This document shows, in pieces, positions 27,616 through 37,841 of a DNA stretch of 64,000 bases. Every line of letters begins with the position of its first letter. The first letter of the stretch is position 1. The position numbers and the translations under genes are program-made. This stretch comes from DASPPM01 sp052143835. Its GTDB lineage: Bacteria > Pseudomonadota > Alphaproteobacteria > JACZXZ01. The DNA lies in the NCBI GenBank assembly GCA_052143835.1, contig JBKQRV010000104.1, positions 13,564 to 77,563 on the forward strand. Direction: 5' to 3'. The notes beneath the pieces are model-generated. The model was not told the origin of the DNA. It made no database searches and saw nothing but the letters and a program-made list of their open reading frames with translations.

Positions 27616-28464
27616 GTGGCTCGCGCGCGCCGAGGTGCCAATTCGTCCCCCGCCGGCAAGCTGCTCGATGTGCTGGGGGCGGTGGCGCGGCGGCCCAACA
27701 CCCCGCTCGTGACGCTTGCGGCCGAGCTCGGGCTCAAGCCGCCGACGGCGCACCGCATCACGACCGAGCTCGAGCGCCTGGGCTACCTGCAGCGCGTCCC
27801 GGGGAGCCGCAAGCTCACGGTCTCGCCCACCCTCGTGGCGCTCGCGAGCGACGTGATCGCCGCAGCCGCTGCTTCGGCCCCGCTGCAGGCCTTCTTGCGC
27901 GCGCTCTCCGAGGAGATCGGCGAGATGTGCAGCCTCGGCATCGCGGTCGGCGACGAGATGGTCTATATCGCCAGCGCCGAGCCGCGGCAGCAGCAGACCC
28001 TCATCTTCCGCGCCGGGCGCCGCGCGCCGCTCTTCTGCACCTCGAGCGGCAAGCTCTTCCTCGCCGAGCTCGACGAGGCGAGCCTCGAGGCCTTCCTGGC
28101 GCTGTCGCGTCCTCCCGCCTACACGCGCTACACCATCACCGACGCCAAGCTCCTGCGCATGGCGATCGCGCGCGCGAGGAAACAGGGCTACGCCCTCACC
28201 AACCAGGAATTCGTACTCCATATCGTGGGTGCTGCGGTGCCGGTGCGCGAGCGCGGCGGCCGCATGGTCGCAGCCCTCTCGGTCGCGGCACCGACCGTCA
28301 GGCTCACGCTTGCGGGCGTCAAGCGGCTGGTCCCGCGCCTCAAGGCCGCGGCAGCGCGGCTTGAGGGCTATTTCAGCCCTCCGCCGCCGCCGCTTTCGGA
28401 AACCGCGCAGCCGCCGGGACAGCCCGCTCCAAGAGCGCGCCGAAGCACCGCGGCGAGGGCTTGA
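27616..28464 (+). CDS. IclR family transcriptional regulator
   Basis: A 282-residue regulator with GTG start at 27616 (AGGGGAAAA upstream). The N-terminal winged helix (KLLDVLGAVARRPNTPLVTL, AELGLKPPTAHRITTELERLGYL) is followed by the IclR effector domain (IFRAGRRAPLFCTSSGKLFLAEL; RARKQGYALTNQEF; VPVRERGGRMVAALSVAAP). The Pro-rich C-terminal tail is unusual. It is the last gene of the aminotransferase/transport operon and probably controls it, perhaps through the palindrome at 23041-23057, in response to a small carboxylated ligand. Confidence 0.92.
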   Translation: MARARRGANSSPAGKLLDVLGAVARRPNTPLVTLAAELGLKPPTAHRITTELERLGYLQRVPGSRKLTVSPTLVALASDVIAAAAASAPLQAFLRALSEEIGEMCSLGIAVGDEMVYIASAEPRQQQTLIFRAGRRAPLFCTSSGKLFLAELDEASLEAFLALSRPPAYTRYTITDAKLLRMAIARARKQGYALTNQEFVLHIVGAAVPVRERGGRMVAALSVAAPTVRLTLAGVKRLVPRLKAAAARLEGYFSPPPPPLSETAQPPGQPAPRARRSTAARA

Positions 28465-28585
28465 GAGGCGGCTCTTGAGGCTTCCCCGAAGGGCTCTGTG
28501 GACGGGCCGGGCGCTGCCCCCGGTGCCGCCTCTTAAGCCATTGAAAAGTAATGGATAAATAACCAAAATCCGAGACCCTTCGCGG

Positions 28586-28614
28586 TTGTTCGCAGGCGCA
28601 AAATTTGCTATAAA
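28586..28614 (+). promoter_or_regulatory. Putative σ70-type promoter of gyrA
   Basis: TTGTTC (28586-28591), a 17-bp spacer and TATAAA (28609-28614) in an AT-rich window upstream of gyrA. The leader would be about 65 nt. The rest of the 28465-28685 spacer shows no gene. Confidence 0.65.
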
Positions 28615-28686
28615 AGTTGGGTCGCTGCGGGCCCTCCCCGTGGCCTGCGCCAAGCCCCTCAACAACCCGCGTAAAAGCCTCATTTC

Positions 28687-31432
<2,746 letters not shown>

Positions 31433-31440
<8 letters not shown>

Positions 31441-31963
31441 GCGGATCGGCGTTTACCCCGGGACCTTCGACCCGATCACCAACGGCCACCTCGACATCAT
31501 CCAGCGCGCGACGCGCATCCTCGACCGCGTCATCGTCGGCGTCGCGGTCAACGTGGGCAAGGGACCGCTCTTCACGCTTCAGGAGCGCCTCGCCATGGTG
31601 CGCGAGGAGTGCGCGGCGCTTGCCAAGGCCGGCAACGGCAACATGACGCGGGTCGAGGTGCGCACCTTCGACAACCTCCTCACCCGCTTCGCCAAGGACG
31701 TCGGCGCCAACGTCATCATCCGCGGCCTGCGCGCGGTCTCGGATTTCGACTACGAGTTCCAGATGGCGGGCATGAACGCGCGCGTCGCACCCGACATCGA
31801 GACCGTGTTCCTCATGGCGGCCGAGCGGCAGACCTTCATCGCCTCGCGCTTCGTCAAGGAGATAGCACTGCTCGGCGGCGACATCACGAGCTTCGTGCCC
31901 CAAGGTGTGGCGGCGAGACTGGCCGGGCGCAGCAAGGCCAAGAGCGGTGCTGCCAAGGGTTGA
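31433..31963 (+). CDS. coaD: Phosphopantetheine adenylyltransferase
   Basis: A 176-residue nucleotidyltransferase: GVYPGTFDPITNGHLDI (with the TxGH motif), VIIRGLRAVSDFDYEFQMAGMN, and TFIASRFVKEIALLGGD (the ISSTxVR-equivalent). It converts 4'-phosphopantetheine plus ATP to dephospho-CoA. GGAAGGTGAGG precedes the ATG at 31433, which overlaps gyrA by eight bases, so it is part of the gyrA operon, an arrangement often found in alphaproteobacteria. Confidence 0.97.
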
Positions 31964-32009
31964 CGCCGGTCGCGGCACGCTTTTTCGAAACCACCCCGAG
32001 GAACCCAAG

Positions 32010-32567
32010 ATGCGCGCCTTTTTGAAACCCCTTCTGCTGGCGGTGATCCTCATGACGGCATCCGTTGCGTCGGCCCAGGCGGCCGATCCCGAGAACACGC
32101 TCTATATGGATTTGAAGGACGGCCGGGTGGTGATCGAGCTGCGTCCCGACCTGGCGCCGCGCACCGTCAAGCGCTTCAAGGAGCTGGTGCGCCAGCACTT
32201 CTACGACGGGCTCACCTTTCACCGGGTGATCCCCGGCTTCATGGCCCAGACCGGCGATCCCAAGGGCGACGGCACCGGCGGCTCGGGGCAGAATCTGCCC
32301 GCCGAATTCTCGCGCACGGCCCATTTCGAGCGCGGCACCCTCGGCATGGCGCGCGCGTCCGACCCCAACAGCGCCGACAGCCAATTCTTCATCTGCTTCG
32401 ACGAAGCCGGCTTTCTCGACGGCAAGTACACGATCTTCGGCCAGGTGGTGAAGGGCATGGAGTTCGTCGACAACATCAAGAAGGGCTCGAAGGAGCAGAA
32501 CGGCAAGGTCGCCGGCGCGCCCGACAAGATCGTCAAGCTCCAGGTCGCCGCCGACGTAAAGCCCTAA
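32010..32567 (+). CDS. Periplasmic cyclophilin-type peptidyl-prolyl isomerase
   Basis: A 185-residue protein with a signal peptide (LKPLLLAVILMTASVASAQA) and a cyclophilin domain. It contains FHRVIPGFMAQTGDP, GTGGSGQNLPAEF, LGMARASDPNSADSQFFIC and FLDGKYTIFGQVVKGM, including the catalytic Arg of FHRV. It accelerates proline isomerisation during periplasmic protein folding. It follows coaD by 46 bp and completes the gyrA-coaD-ppi operon. CCGAGGAA precedes the ATG at 32010. Confidence 0.94.
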   Translation: MRAFLKPLLLAVILMTASVASAQAADPENTLYMDLKDGRVVIELRPDLAPRTVKRFKELVRQHFYDGLTFHRVIPGFMAQTGDPKGDGTGGSGQNLPAEFSRTAHFERGTLGMARASDPNSADSQFFICFDEAGFLDGKYTIFGQVVKGMEFVDNIKKGSKEQNGKVAGAPDKIVKLQVAADVKP

Positions 32568-32977
32568 GCGCCGCTCCCGCTAAGCCCCTCTCCCGCAAGC
32601 GGGAGAGGGATCGAACCGCAACGCGGTTCGATCCCATCGCGACCCCCGGGCACTTCGTCCCGGGGGGATGGGAGGGTGAGGGGTACCGCTTTGCGCCTAA
32701 GACCTGGCCACCGTCGAAGCCCTTTTCCGGCCTGCCGGCCGTAAAACCCCTCACCGGGCCCTGCGGGCCGACCTCGATCCGCTTCGCGGCCCGAGCCCTC
32801 AAGGGGAGAGGTTACTGGTGGGCAGCTCCAGCCAAATGCGACTGCCTTGCCTACAAGGGTGAGGGACGGCCGCATCGCCAGCGCCCCGTTGTCTCTCTCC
32901 CCGATTGACCGGCCCGGGCCAAGGCGCCTATTTAAGCAGGCGAAGTCCCACGGCGTCCGACGTTGCGTCGGCCTTGG
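32568..32977. repeat. Gene-free spacer with palindromic repeats
   Basis: Contains a perfect 11-bp stem CCCTCTCCCGC/GCGGGAGAGGG at 32586-32609 (the same family as the IS target near 42830), AACCGC/GCGGTT arms, and a CCCCCGGG/CCCGGGGG hairpin around 32643-32666, then a TGAGGG-containing stretch. No coding frame is convincing. Its right end carries the tRNA-Lys promoter. Confidence 0.65.
32905..32934 (+). promoter_or_regulatory. Putative promoter of tRNA-Lys
   Basis: TTGACC (32905-32910), 18-bp spacer, TATTTA (32929-32934), about 44 bp before the mature tRNA 5' end. Confidence 0.6.
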
Positions 32978-33052
32978 GGGCGCGTAGCTCAGCGGTAGAG
33001 CAACTGACTTTTAATCAGTAGGTCCCGGGTTCGACCCCCGGCGCGCTCACCA
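32978..33052 (+). tRNA. tRNA-Lys (anticodon UUU)
   Basis: A 75-nt cloverleaf with encoded CCA (33050-33052). The acceptor stem is GGGCGCG/CGCGCTC, the D arm GCTC-AGCGGTA-GAGC, the anticodon stem ACTGA/TCAGT around loop CTTTTAA (anticodon TTT), and the T loop TTCGACC. It should decode AAA and AAG. A HigA-type toxin-antitoxin pair ends 20 bp away on the other strand; no duplicated tRNA end is visible there. Confidence 0.97.
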
Positions 33053-33072
33053 CGTCTTCGCCGTTTTCGGCC

Positions 33073-33372
33073 TCACGCCGCCCTCGGCCGCACCGAGCGC
33101 TCGATCTTGGGGCCGATCTCGCTCTCGGCGACGCGCAGGTCGTGCGCCGTCTGCAGATCGAGCCAGAACTGCGGCGACCCGCCGAGATAGCGCGCGATCC
33201 GCATGGCGGTGTCGACGGTGATGCCGCGTTTGCCGTGAAGGATTGCGGTCACCCGATTTGCCGGCACGCCGATCGCCTTGGCGAAGGCGTTTGCCGACAT
33301 GCCGAGCTCCTTCAGAACATCTTCCCGGATGATCTCCCCGGGATGCACGGCCCGCATCCGATTCCTGCTCAT
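33073..33372 (-). CDS. higA: HigA family antitoxin
   Basis: A 99-residue antitoxin with the HigA signature: VHPGEIIREDVLKELGMSANAFAKAIGV, PANRVTAILHGKRGITVDTAMRIARYLG and SPQFWLDLQTAHDL. This is an XRE helix-turn-helix that neutralises HigB and represses the operon. The ATG at 33372 has GAGAGGA nine bases upstream; an in-frame ATG at 33393 is the alternative and would overlap the toxin gene. It follows the toxin by 13 bp, the inverted HigB-HigA order usual for this family. Confidence 0.93.
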   Translation of the reverse strand: MSRNRMRAVHPGEIIREDVLKELGMSANAFAKAIGVPANRVTAILHGKRGITVDTAMRIARYLGGSPQFWLDLQTAHDLRVAESEIGPKIERSVRPRAA

Positions 33373-33385
33373 GAGCGCAGTCCTC

Positions 33386-33667
33386 TCAAGCATGATAATC
33401 AGCGATCTCGACGTTGTGCGGTCCGTCTCCATGCCACTCGAAGCAGACGCGCCATTGGCGATTGATTCGGATGCTATATTGTCCCTTGCGTCCGCCCCGC
33501 AACGCCTCCAGCCGGTTGCCCGGAATAGAGGCAAGGTCAGCGAGAGATCGCGCCGTGTCCAACATCTGGAGCTTCCTTTGCGCCTGATCCGAGAACGCTT
33601 GGAAACGCTTGACGCGCTCGCCGAGATAGAGCGCTTCGGTATTCCGGTCGCGGAAGCTCCGGATCAT
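33386..33667 (-). CDS. higB: HigB-like RelE/ParE superfamily toxin
   Basis: A 93-residue toxin: MIRSFRDRNTEALYLGE, LQMLDTARSLADLASIPGNRLEALRG, GQYSIRINRQWRVCFEW and the C-terminal VEIADYH. This is the plasmid-maintenance/HigB family of ribosome-dependent mRNA interferases; the Arg, Trp and terminal His/Tyr typical of the active site are kept. Transcribed before its antitoxin, from a promoter overlapping the palindrome at 33691-33709. No Shine-Dalgarno sequence is evident. Confidence 0.92.
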   Translation of the reverse strand: MIRSFRDRNTEALYLGERVKRFQAFSDQAQRKLQMLDTARSLADLASIPGNRLEALRGGRKGQYSIRINRQWRVCFEWHGDGPHNVEIADYHA

Positions 33668-33690
33668 GGGAGGAAGGTACAGAGTTCGGG

Positions 33691-33709
33691 TTTTACGTCA
33701 AGCGTAAAA
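33691..33709 (-). promoter_or_regulatory. Candidate higBA operator over the -35 box
   Basis: A perfect 7-bp inverted repeat TTTTACG-TCAAG-CGTAAAA. Its complementary strand contains TTGACG, a -35 hexamer, 16 bp before TACCTT and then the higB ATG, so antitoxin binding would block the promoter. Confidence 0.6.
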
Positions 33710-33732
33710 GATTCGTCAGTTGCGTGCGCGGG

Positions 33733-34041
33733 TCAGAGGATAGAGCGCGGCCGCCGAGCGTGCCGTATATCGTGGAGATACTCCAGGAGAAGACCCGGCG
33801 CGCCGAGCAGGAGCCACACCGGGAAACGGAGCAGGGGCTCAAGGACGTTATCCCACAGCGCCGGCGGAAGGGTGTACTGGAGGAGGGCGAGGCCGCGCGG
33901 GCTCAGGCGCGAGAACAGCTCGCTCGCGGTGATGACGTGATAGGCGCTCCGGTCGAACGAGTAATATACCTCGACGGCGCCGGCGACGAGGGCCGAGAGG
34001 ATCAGGAGCCTGCCAATGATGCCAAGAATGCGTGCGCGCAT
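33733..34041 (-). CDS. Small membrane protein of unknown function
   Basis: A 102-residue protein with an N-terminal hydrophobic helix (ILGIIGRLLILSALVAGAVEVYY) and a second one (FPVWLLLGAPGLLLEYL), a conserved-looking middle (FSRLSPRGLALLQYTLPPALWDNVLEPLLRF) and a basic tail. Composition is typical of an inner-membrane protein, so I accept it as a gene although no family is recognised. It is upstream of the higBA locus on the same strand but separated by that locus's promoter. Confidence 0.6.
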   Translation of the reverse strand: MRARILGIIGRLLILSALVAGAVEVYYSFDRSAYHVITASELFSRLSPRGLALLQYTLPPALWDNVLEPLLRFPVWLLLGAPGLLLEYLHDIRHARRPRSIL

Positions 34042-34188
34042 AACTCGGCGGGTCCATGTGAGAGGCTCAATTGGCTTAACAAGACTTTGTAATGAAATTG
34101 TTATGTAAAGGATTTTTGTAAAATCCGACGCTCCGCGGATGAGCCGAGCCTCCGCGCGAACCCCGCGAATCCCCGGAAAATTCGGCTC

Positions 34189-34671
34189 CTAATTTAAGCC
34201 GCGAACCGTCACATTGAATCCGCCGCCTTTGCCCAAATATTTTTCGACCAGGTAGGTGATAGGCTCGTCGGCGCTGCCCCAATAATCAGGCAGGGCAACA
34301 TGCAAATTCGCGGTGCATGAGACGGCACCCGTCGTCTCGTCCTTATCCGTCATGCGAATTTGATCGATGTTGTAAATTGCGCCCTGGCCCATCAGGCGCT
34401 GTTTTTGAGCCATCGTCTCCATTGCCGGGCGGGTGCAGTCTTCCGTATATGTCTTGCCGCATTCCTTCTCGATGTCCTGCTTCTGTTTCTCAGTCCAGGC
34501 GTCCGTGGCCACGCTGAGCAAGTGCGCCGGCGGGTGCTGCTTTATGATCCCTATGACCGTCTTTTTTACATCGTCCCTGGCACAGTCCGGGCCTAGTTCG
34601 AAGCCGCACAGCATCAAGAGGCTGAGCGCGCAGAAAAACAATTTCCGGCAAACAGGCAACATCGTTTTCAT
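34189..34671 (-). CDS. Exported hypothetical protein of atypical composition
   Basis: A 160-residue protein with a signal peptide (KLFFCALSLLMLCGFELG) and six Cys overall, four of them in the mature part (CAR, ECGKTYTEDC, SCTAN) that could form disulfides. A lipoprotein is possible (LMLC) but the lipobox is poor. Its base composition and use of AAA, AAT, TTT codons differ from the GC-rich neighbours, and the flanking spacer (34042-34188) is also AT-richer, which suggests recent acquisition. No family recognised. Confidence 0.6.
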   Translation of the reverse strand: MKTMLPVCRKLFFCALSLLMLCGFELGPDCARDDVKKTVIGIIKQHPPAHLLSVATDAWTEKQKQDIEKECGKTYTEDCTRPAMETMAQKQRLMGQGAIYNIDQIRMTDKDETTGAVSCTANLHVALPDYWGSADEPITYLVEKYLGKGGGFNVTVRGLN

Positions 34672-34927
34672 GATGGAAGCTCGGATGCTTGCGCCAAAAT
34701 CTCCAAAAGCGGACGGGACGGAACCGTCGGTGACGGCTCAACATGGAAGATAATAGCGGGCCCGGGTGCCTTTTCAAATGGTCTCTTGCCGCGCAAGGCC
34801 TGCCATGGAGAGATGCGAGACGCCGGAATGGAGGCGCCTTGCTTGCGGGGCCGAATTGGTAAATCCTTTCTGGGAATCCCCGGTCGAGCCGGGAATGTTG
34901 GCGAGAAGGAGGCGAGCGACCGGTACC

Positions 34928-35926
34928 ATGCGCGACGGCAAGACGAAGATCCGGCCGAGCATCCCGCTTGATGCCAAGGGCAAGCATGTCGGCTATCTCA
35001 CCGTGCCCCACTCGCGCGACGATTCGGCCTGGGGTGCGCTCAGGGTGCCGATCGCCGTCGTCAAGGGAGGCTCGGGCCCGACCGTGCTGCTGACGGGGGC
35101 CAACCACGGCGACGAATTCGAGGGGCCGCTCGCCCTTCTCGATCTGATCGGCACGCTCGAGCCCGCCGAGATGCGGGGATGCGTCGTCATCCTTCCCGCG
35201 CTCAACTACCCAGCCCTCAAGGCGGGGCGGCGGCTCTCGCCGATCGACGGCGGCAACATGAACCGCAGCTTCCCGGGCGCCGCCGACGGCACCATCACCC
35301 AGCAGATCGCGCATTACGTTCAGACGGAGCTCTTGCCCGGCGTCGATGCGGTGCTCGACATCCATGCGGGCGGCCGGACGCTTATGTTCATGCCTTTTGC
35401 CGCCGTCCATCAGCTCGCAGACGGCGCGCAGATGGCGCGGGCATCGGCGGCGCTCGCGGCGTTCGGCGCTCCGGTCGGCCTCGTGCTCGAGGAGCTCGAT
35501 GCCGAGGGCATGCTCGACACGGCCGTCGAGCGCATGGGCAAGCTCTTCGTCTCGACCGAGCTCGGCGGCGGCGGCTCGACGACGCCCGCGACGGTGGCGC
35601 TCGCGCGGCGGGGGGCGCTTAACCTGCTGCGCCATTGGGGGGCGCTCGAAGGTGCGGTCGAGCGGCCGACCGAGCCGTCCCGGCTCATGCGCACCGACGC
35701 GGCGAGCTATACGATTTGCGAGGGCGACGGGCTGATCGAGTACCTTGTCGACCTGGGCCAGACGGTGCGTGCGGGCGAGGCGATCTGCCGCGTCCGCGAC
35801 ATCGACCGGCCGCTCGCCGGCCCCGCGCTTTACCGCGCGGGGAGGGGCGGCGTGCTGGTCGGCCGCTGCCACGGCGGCCGGGTGGCGCCTGGCGACTTCC
35901 TCGCCCTCGTTGCCTTCGACGCGTGA
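34928..35926 (+). CDS. doeB: N2-acetyl-L-2,4-diaminobutanoate deacetylase-like (DoeB)
   Basis: A 332-residue zinc hydrolase of the succinylglutamate desuccinylase/aspartoacylase family. It starts MRDGKTKIRPSIPLDAKG, then HVGYLTVPHSRDDSAWGALRVPI, typical of DoeB. Zinc ligands are His and Glu of GANHGDEFEG and His of DIHAGG. In ectoine catabolism DoeB removes the acetyl group from N-acetyl-diaminobutyrate made by DoeA, which is encoded right after it. The ATG at 34928 is chosen by family N terminus, although GGAGG is rather distant; the open frame extends further upstream. Confidence 0.85.
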   Translation: MRDGKTKIRPSIPLDAKGKHVGYLTVPHSRDDSAWGALRVPIAVVKGGSGPTVLLTGANHGDEFEGPLALLDLIGTLEPAEMRGCVVILPALNYPALKAGRRLSPIDGGNMNRSFPGAADGTITQQIAHYVQTELLPGVDAVLDIHAGGRTLMFMPFAAVHQLADGAQMARASAALAAFGAPVGLVLEELDAEGMLDTAVERMGKLFVSTELGGGGSTTPATVALARRGALNLLRHWGALEGAVERPTEPSRLMRTDAASYTICEGDGLIEYLVDLGQTVRAGEAICRVRDIDRPLAGPALYRAGRGGVLVGRCHGGRVAPGDFLALVAFDA

Positions 35927-35937
35927 TGGGAGCGACG

Positions 35938-37119
35938 ATGCCCGCCCCACCCTTCGCGAAAGCCGAGTACGAGAGCCGGCTTTTGCGCGTGCGCGCCCGC
36001 ATGGCAGCGGCCGGGATCGATCTCCTGCTGCTCGCCGATCCCGCGAACATGAACTACCTGACCGGCTACGACGGCTGGTCCTTCTACGTCCCTCAGCTCG
36101 TCGCCGTGCCGTGCCAAGGCAACGAGGATCCCCTTTGGCTCGGACGTGCCATGGACCGCGCGCAGGCCCCGCTCACCTCGTGGCTCTCCGACGACCGCGT
36201 GATCGGCTACCCGGAGAGTTATGTCCAGCGCCCGGAGCGGCATCCGATGGATTGGATCGCGGACCATCTCAAGGGCCGCGGCTGGGACGGCCGGCGCATC
36301 GGCACCGAGACCGACGTGTATTATTTCTCGCCAAAGGCGCTCGAGCGCCTGCGCGCCGGCCTGCCGAACGCCGAATTCGTCGACGCCGATCTCCTGGTCA
36401 ACTGGGTCCGCGCGGTCAAGAGCCCGGCCGAGATCGCCTGCATGCGCGAGGCCGCCGTCCTCGTCGGCGGCGCCATGCGCGCCGCCTTCGACGCGATCGA
36501 GCCGGGCGCTCGGCAATGCGACGCCATCGCGCGCATCTATGCAGCGCAGATTGCCGGCGAAGCGGGATTTGCCGGCGACATCACCGGGCTCTGCCCGCTG
36601 ATCATGAGCGGCCGGGCCGCTGCGGCGCCGCACCCGATGTGGACGGACGACCGCTTCGAGCGCGATCAGACGACGGCGATCGAGCTTGGCGCCGCGCGCC
36701 GGCATTATCACGCCGCGCTCGCGCGCACGCTTCACATCGGACGGCCGCCGCAGCGCCTTCTCGACACGGCGAAGATCGTCGAGGAGGGCCTCGAGGCAGC
36801 ACTCGCCGCGATGCGTCCAGGCGTCGTGGCCGGCGCGGTGGAGGCGGCCTGGCGCCGCGTGCTCGAGCGGCACGGCTTGAAGAAGGAGTCGCGTATCGGC
36901 TACTCGATCGGGCTCGGCTATCCGCCCGATTGGGGCGAGCACACGATCAGCCTCAGGCCCGGCGACGCAACGGTGCTCGAGCCCAACAACACGTTCCACA
37001 TCATCCTCGGCATGTGGATGGAGGGCTGGGGCATGGAGACGAGCGAGACCGTGCTGGTCACCGAGCGAGGTGCTGAATGCCTCACCCGTTTTCCGCGCGG
37101 CGTTCACGTGAAGGACTGA
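35938..37119 (+). CDS. doeA: Ectoine hydrolase-like M24 family protein (DoeA)
   Basis: A 393-residue creatinase/prolidase-fold protein. The segments ANMNYLTGYDGWSFYVPQ and GYSIGLGYPPDWGEHTIS, then LRPGDATVLEPNNTFHIILG, are DoeA/EutD signatures distinguishing it from Xaa-Pro peptidases. DoeA opens the ectoine ring to N-acetyl-2,4-diaminobutyrate. GGGAG precedes the ATG at 35938; an ATG at 35926 overlapping the doeB stop is in frame and possible. doeB-doeA form an operon. The downstream steps (DoeC, DoeD) and an ectoine transporter are not in the window. Confidence 0.87.
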   Translation: MPAPPFAKAEYESRLLRVRARMAAAGIDLLLLADPANMNYLTGYDGWSFYVPQLVAVPCQGNEDPLWLGRAMDRAQAPLTSWLSDDRVIGYPESYVQRPERHPMDWIADHLKGRGWDGRRIGTETDVYYFSPKALERLRAGLPNAEFVDADLLVNWVRAVKSPAEIACMREAAVLVGGAMRAAFDAIEPGARQCDAIARIYAAQIAGEAGFAGDITGLCPLIMSGRAAAAPHPMWTDDRFERDQTTAIELGAARRHYHAALARTLHIGRPPQRLLDTAKIVEEGLEAALAAMRPGVVAGAVEAAWRRVLERHGLKKESRIGYSIGLGYPPDWGEHTISLRPGDATVLEPNNTFHIILGMWMEGWGMETSETVLVTERGAECLTRFPRGVHVKD

Positions 37120-37162
37120 CGACGGCCGCCCGCGCGCCGTGGAGCACGCGTCCGCGACCAGC

Positions 37163-37810
37163 CTATTTCGCGATCAGCGCCAGCCGCAGCGCGTCGCCGT
37201 CCGGTCCATGCTCGTTCGACATCTCGAGCTTGCTGTGGCCGAGCTCCTGCAGGTGGGACGCGCGGGCGCCGCTGTAGGTCCGGTAGCCGGGACTGGGCTC
37301 GGAGGGAAGCTCCGGCTTGCGATAGCCGGGACCGACGATGACCGTCTCCGATGAGGAGAGGCGATATTCCACTTCCGCGGCAAGCGGCGCGAGCGCCGCC
37401 GCGTCGTCCGCCGCCGGCGCATCGTTGAGGAAGCTCTTGGCAATGTCGCGCGCGAAGGGCGCGTCGACGGGGCTGTCGATGAACGAGCGCAACAGCCACA
37501 GCTCCATCCGTCCGACGATGCCGGCGGTGTCGACGGTGACCTCGAGCGTGGTCATTCGATGGAAGCGCGCGCCGTCCGGCTTGTAGCTTATTACCAGGCC
37601 GCCGCCGGCAGCGGCGGCACTGCCGGTCTCGACAAGATGGAACCAGCTGAAGAAGCCGCTCTGCAAGACCTCGGCGAGCGGCCGGCCCAGAAATCCCTCA
37701 TCCGGCCCGCTCGCACGCGCGCTCGTCGCGATGGCAACGCCCACGAGCATGGCCGCGACGAGCATGTGCTTGCTCCCCACGAGGCGCCTTTGAAGCCGCC
37801 CGTCCGCCAT
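37163..37810 (-). CDS. Exported protein of unknown function
   Basis: A 215-residue protein with an N-terminal signal (SKHMLVAAMLVGVAIATSARA) and a soluble remainder with a hydrophobic start (GFFSWFHLVETGSAAAAGGG), a βαβ-like middle and YRKPELPSEPSPGYRTYSGA. GGAG is five bases upstream of the ATG at 37810. It begins 31 bp after the Pro/Ala-rich PG-binding protein gene, so they are likely one operon. No domain recognised; the role may be in the envelope, by context. Confidence 0.68.
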   Translation of the reverse strand: MADGRLQRRLVGSKHMLVAAMLVGVAIATSARASGPDEGFLGRPLAEVLQSGFFSWFHLVETGSAAAAGGGLVISYKPDGARFHRMTTLEVTVDTAGIVGRMELWLLRSFIDSPVDAPFARDIAKSFLNDAPAADDAAALAPLAAEVEYRLSSSETVIVGPGYRKPELPSEPSPGYRTYSGARASHLQELGHSKLEMSNEHGPDGDALRLALIAK

Positions 37811-37841
37811 CAAGGCTCCGAGCGCTGCCGTCGCGCCGCCA

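Noticed and set aside
32586..32609. Rho-independent terminator after the gyrA operon
   Set aside because: The stem is strong but lacks a T-run and belongs to a dispersed repeat family.
32568..32977. CRISPR array
   Set aside because: The repeats are palindromes of different sequence without regular spacers.
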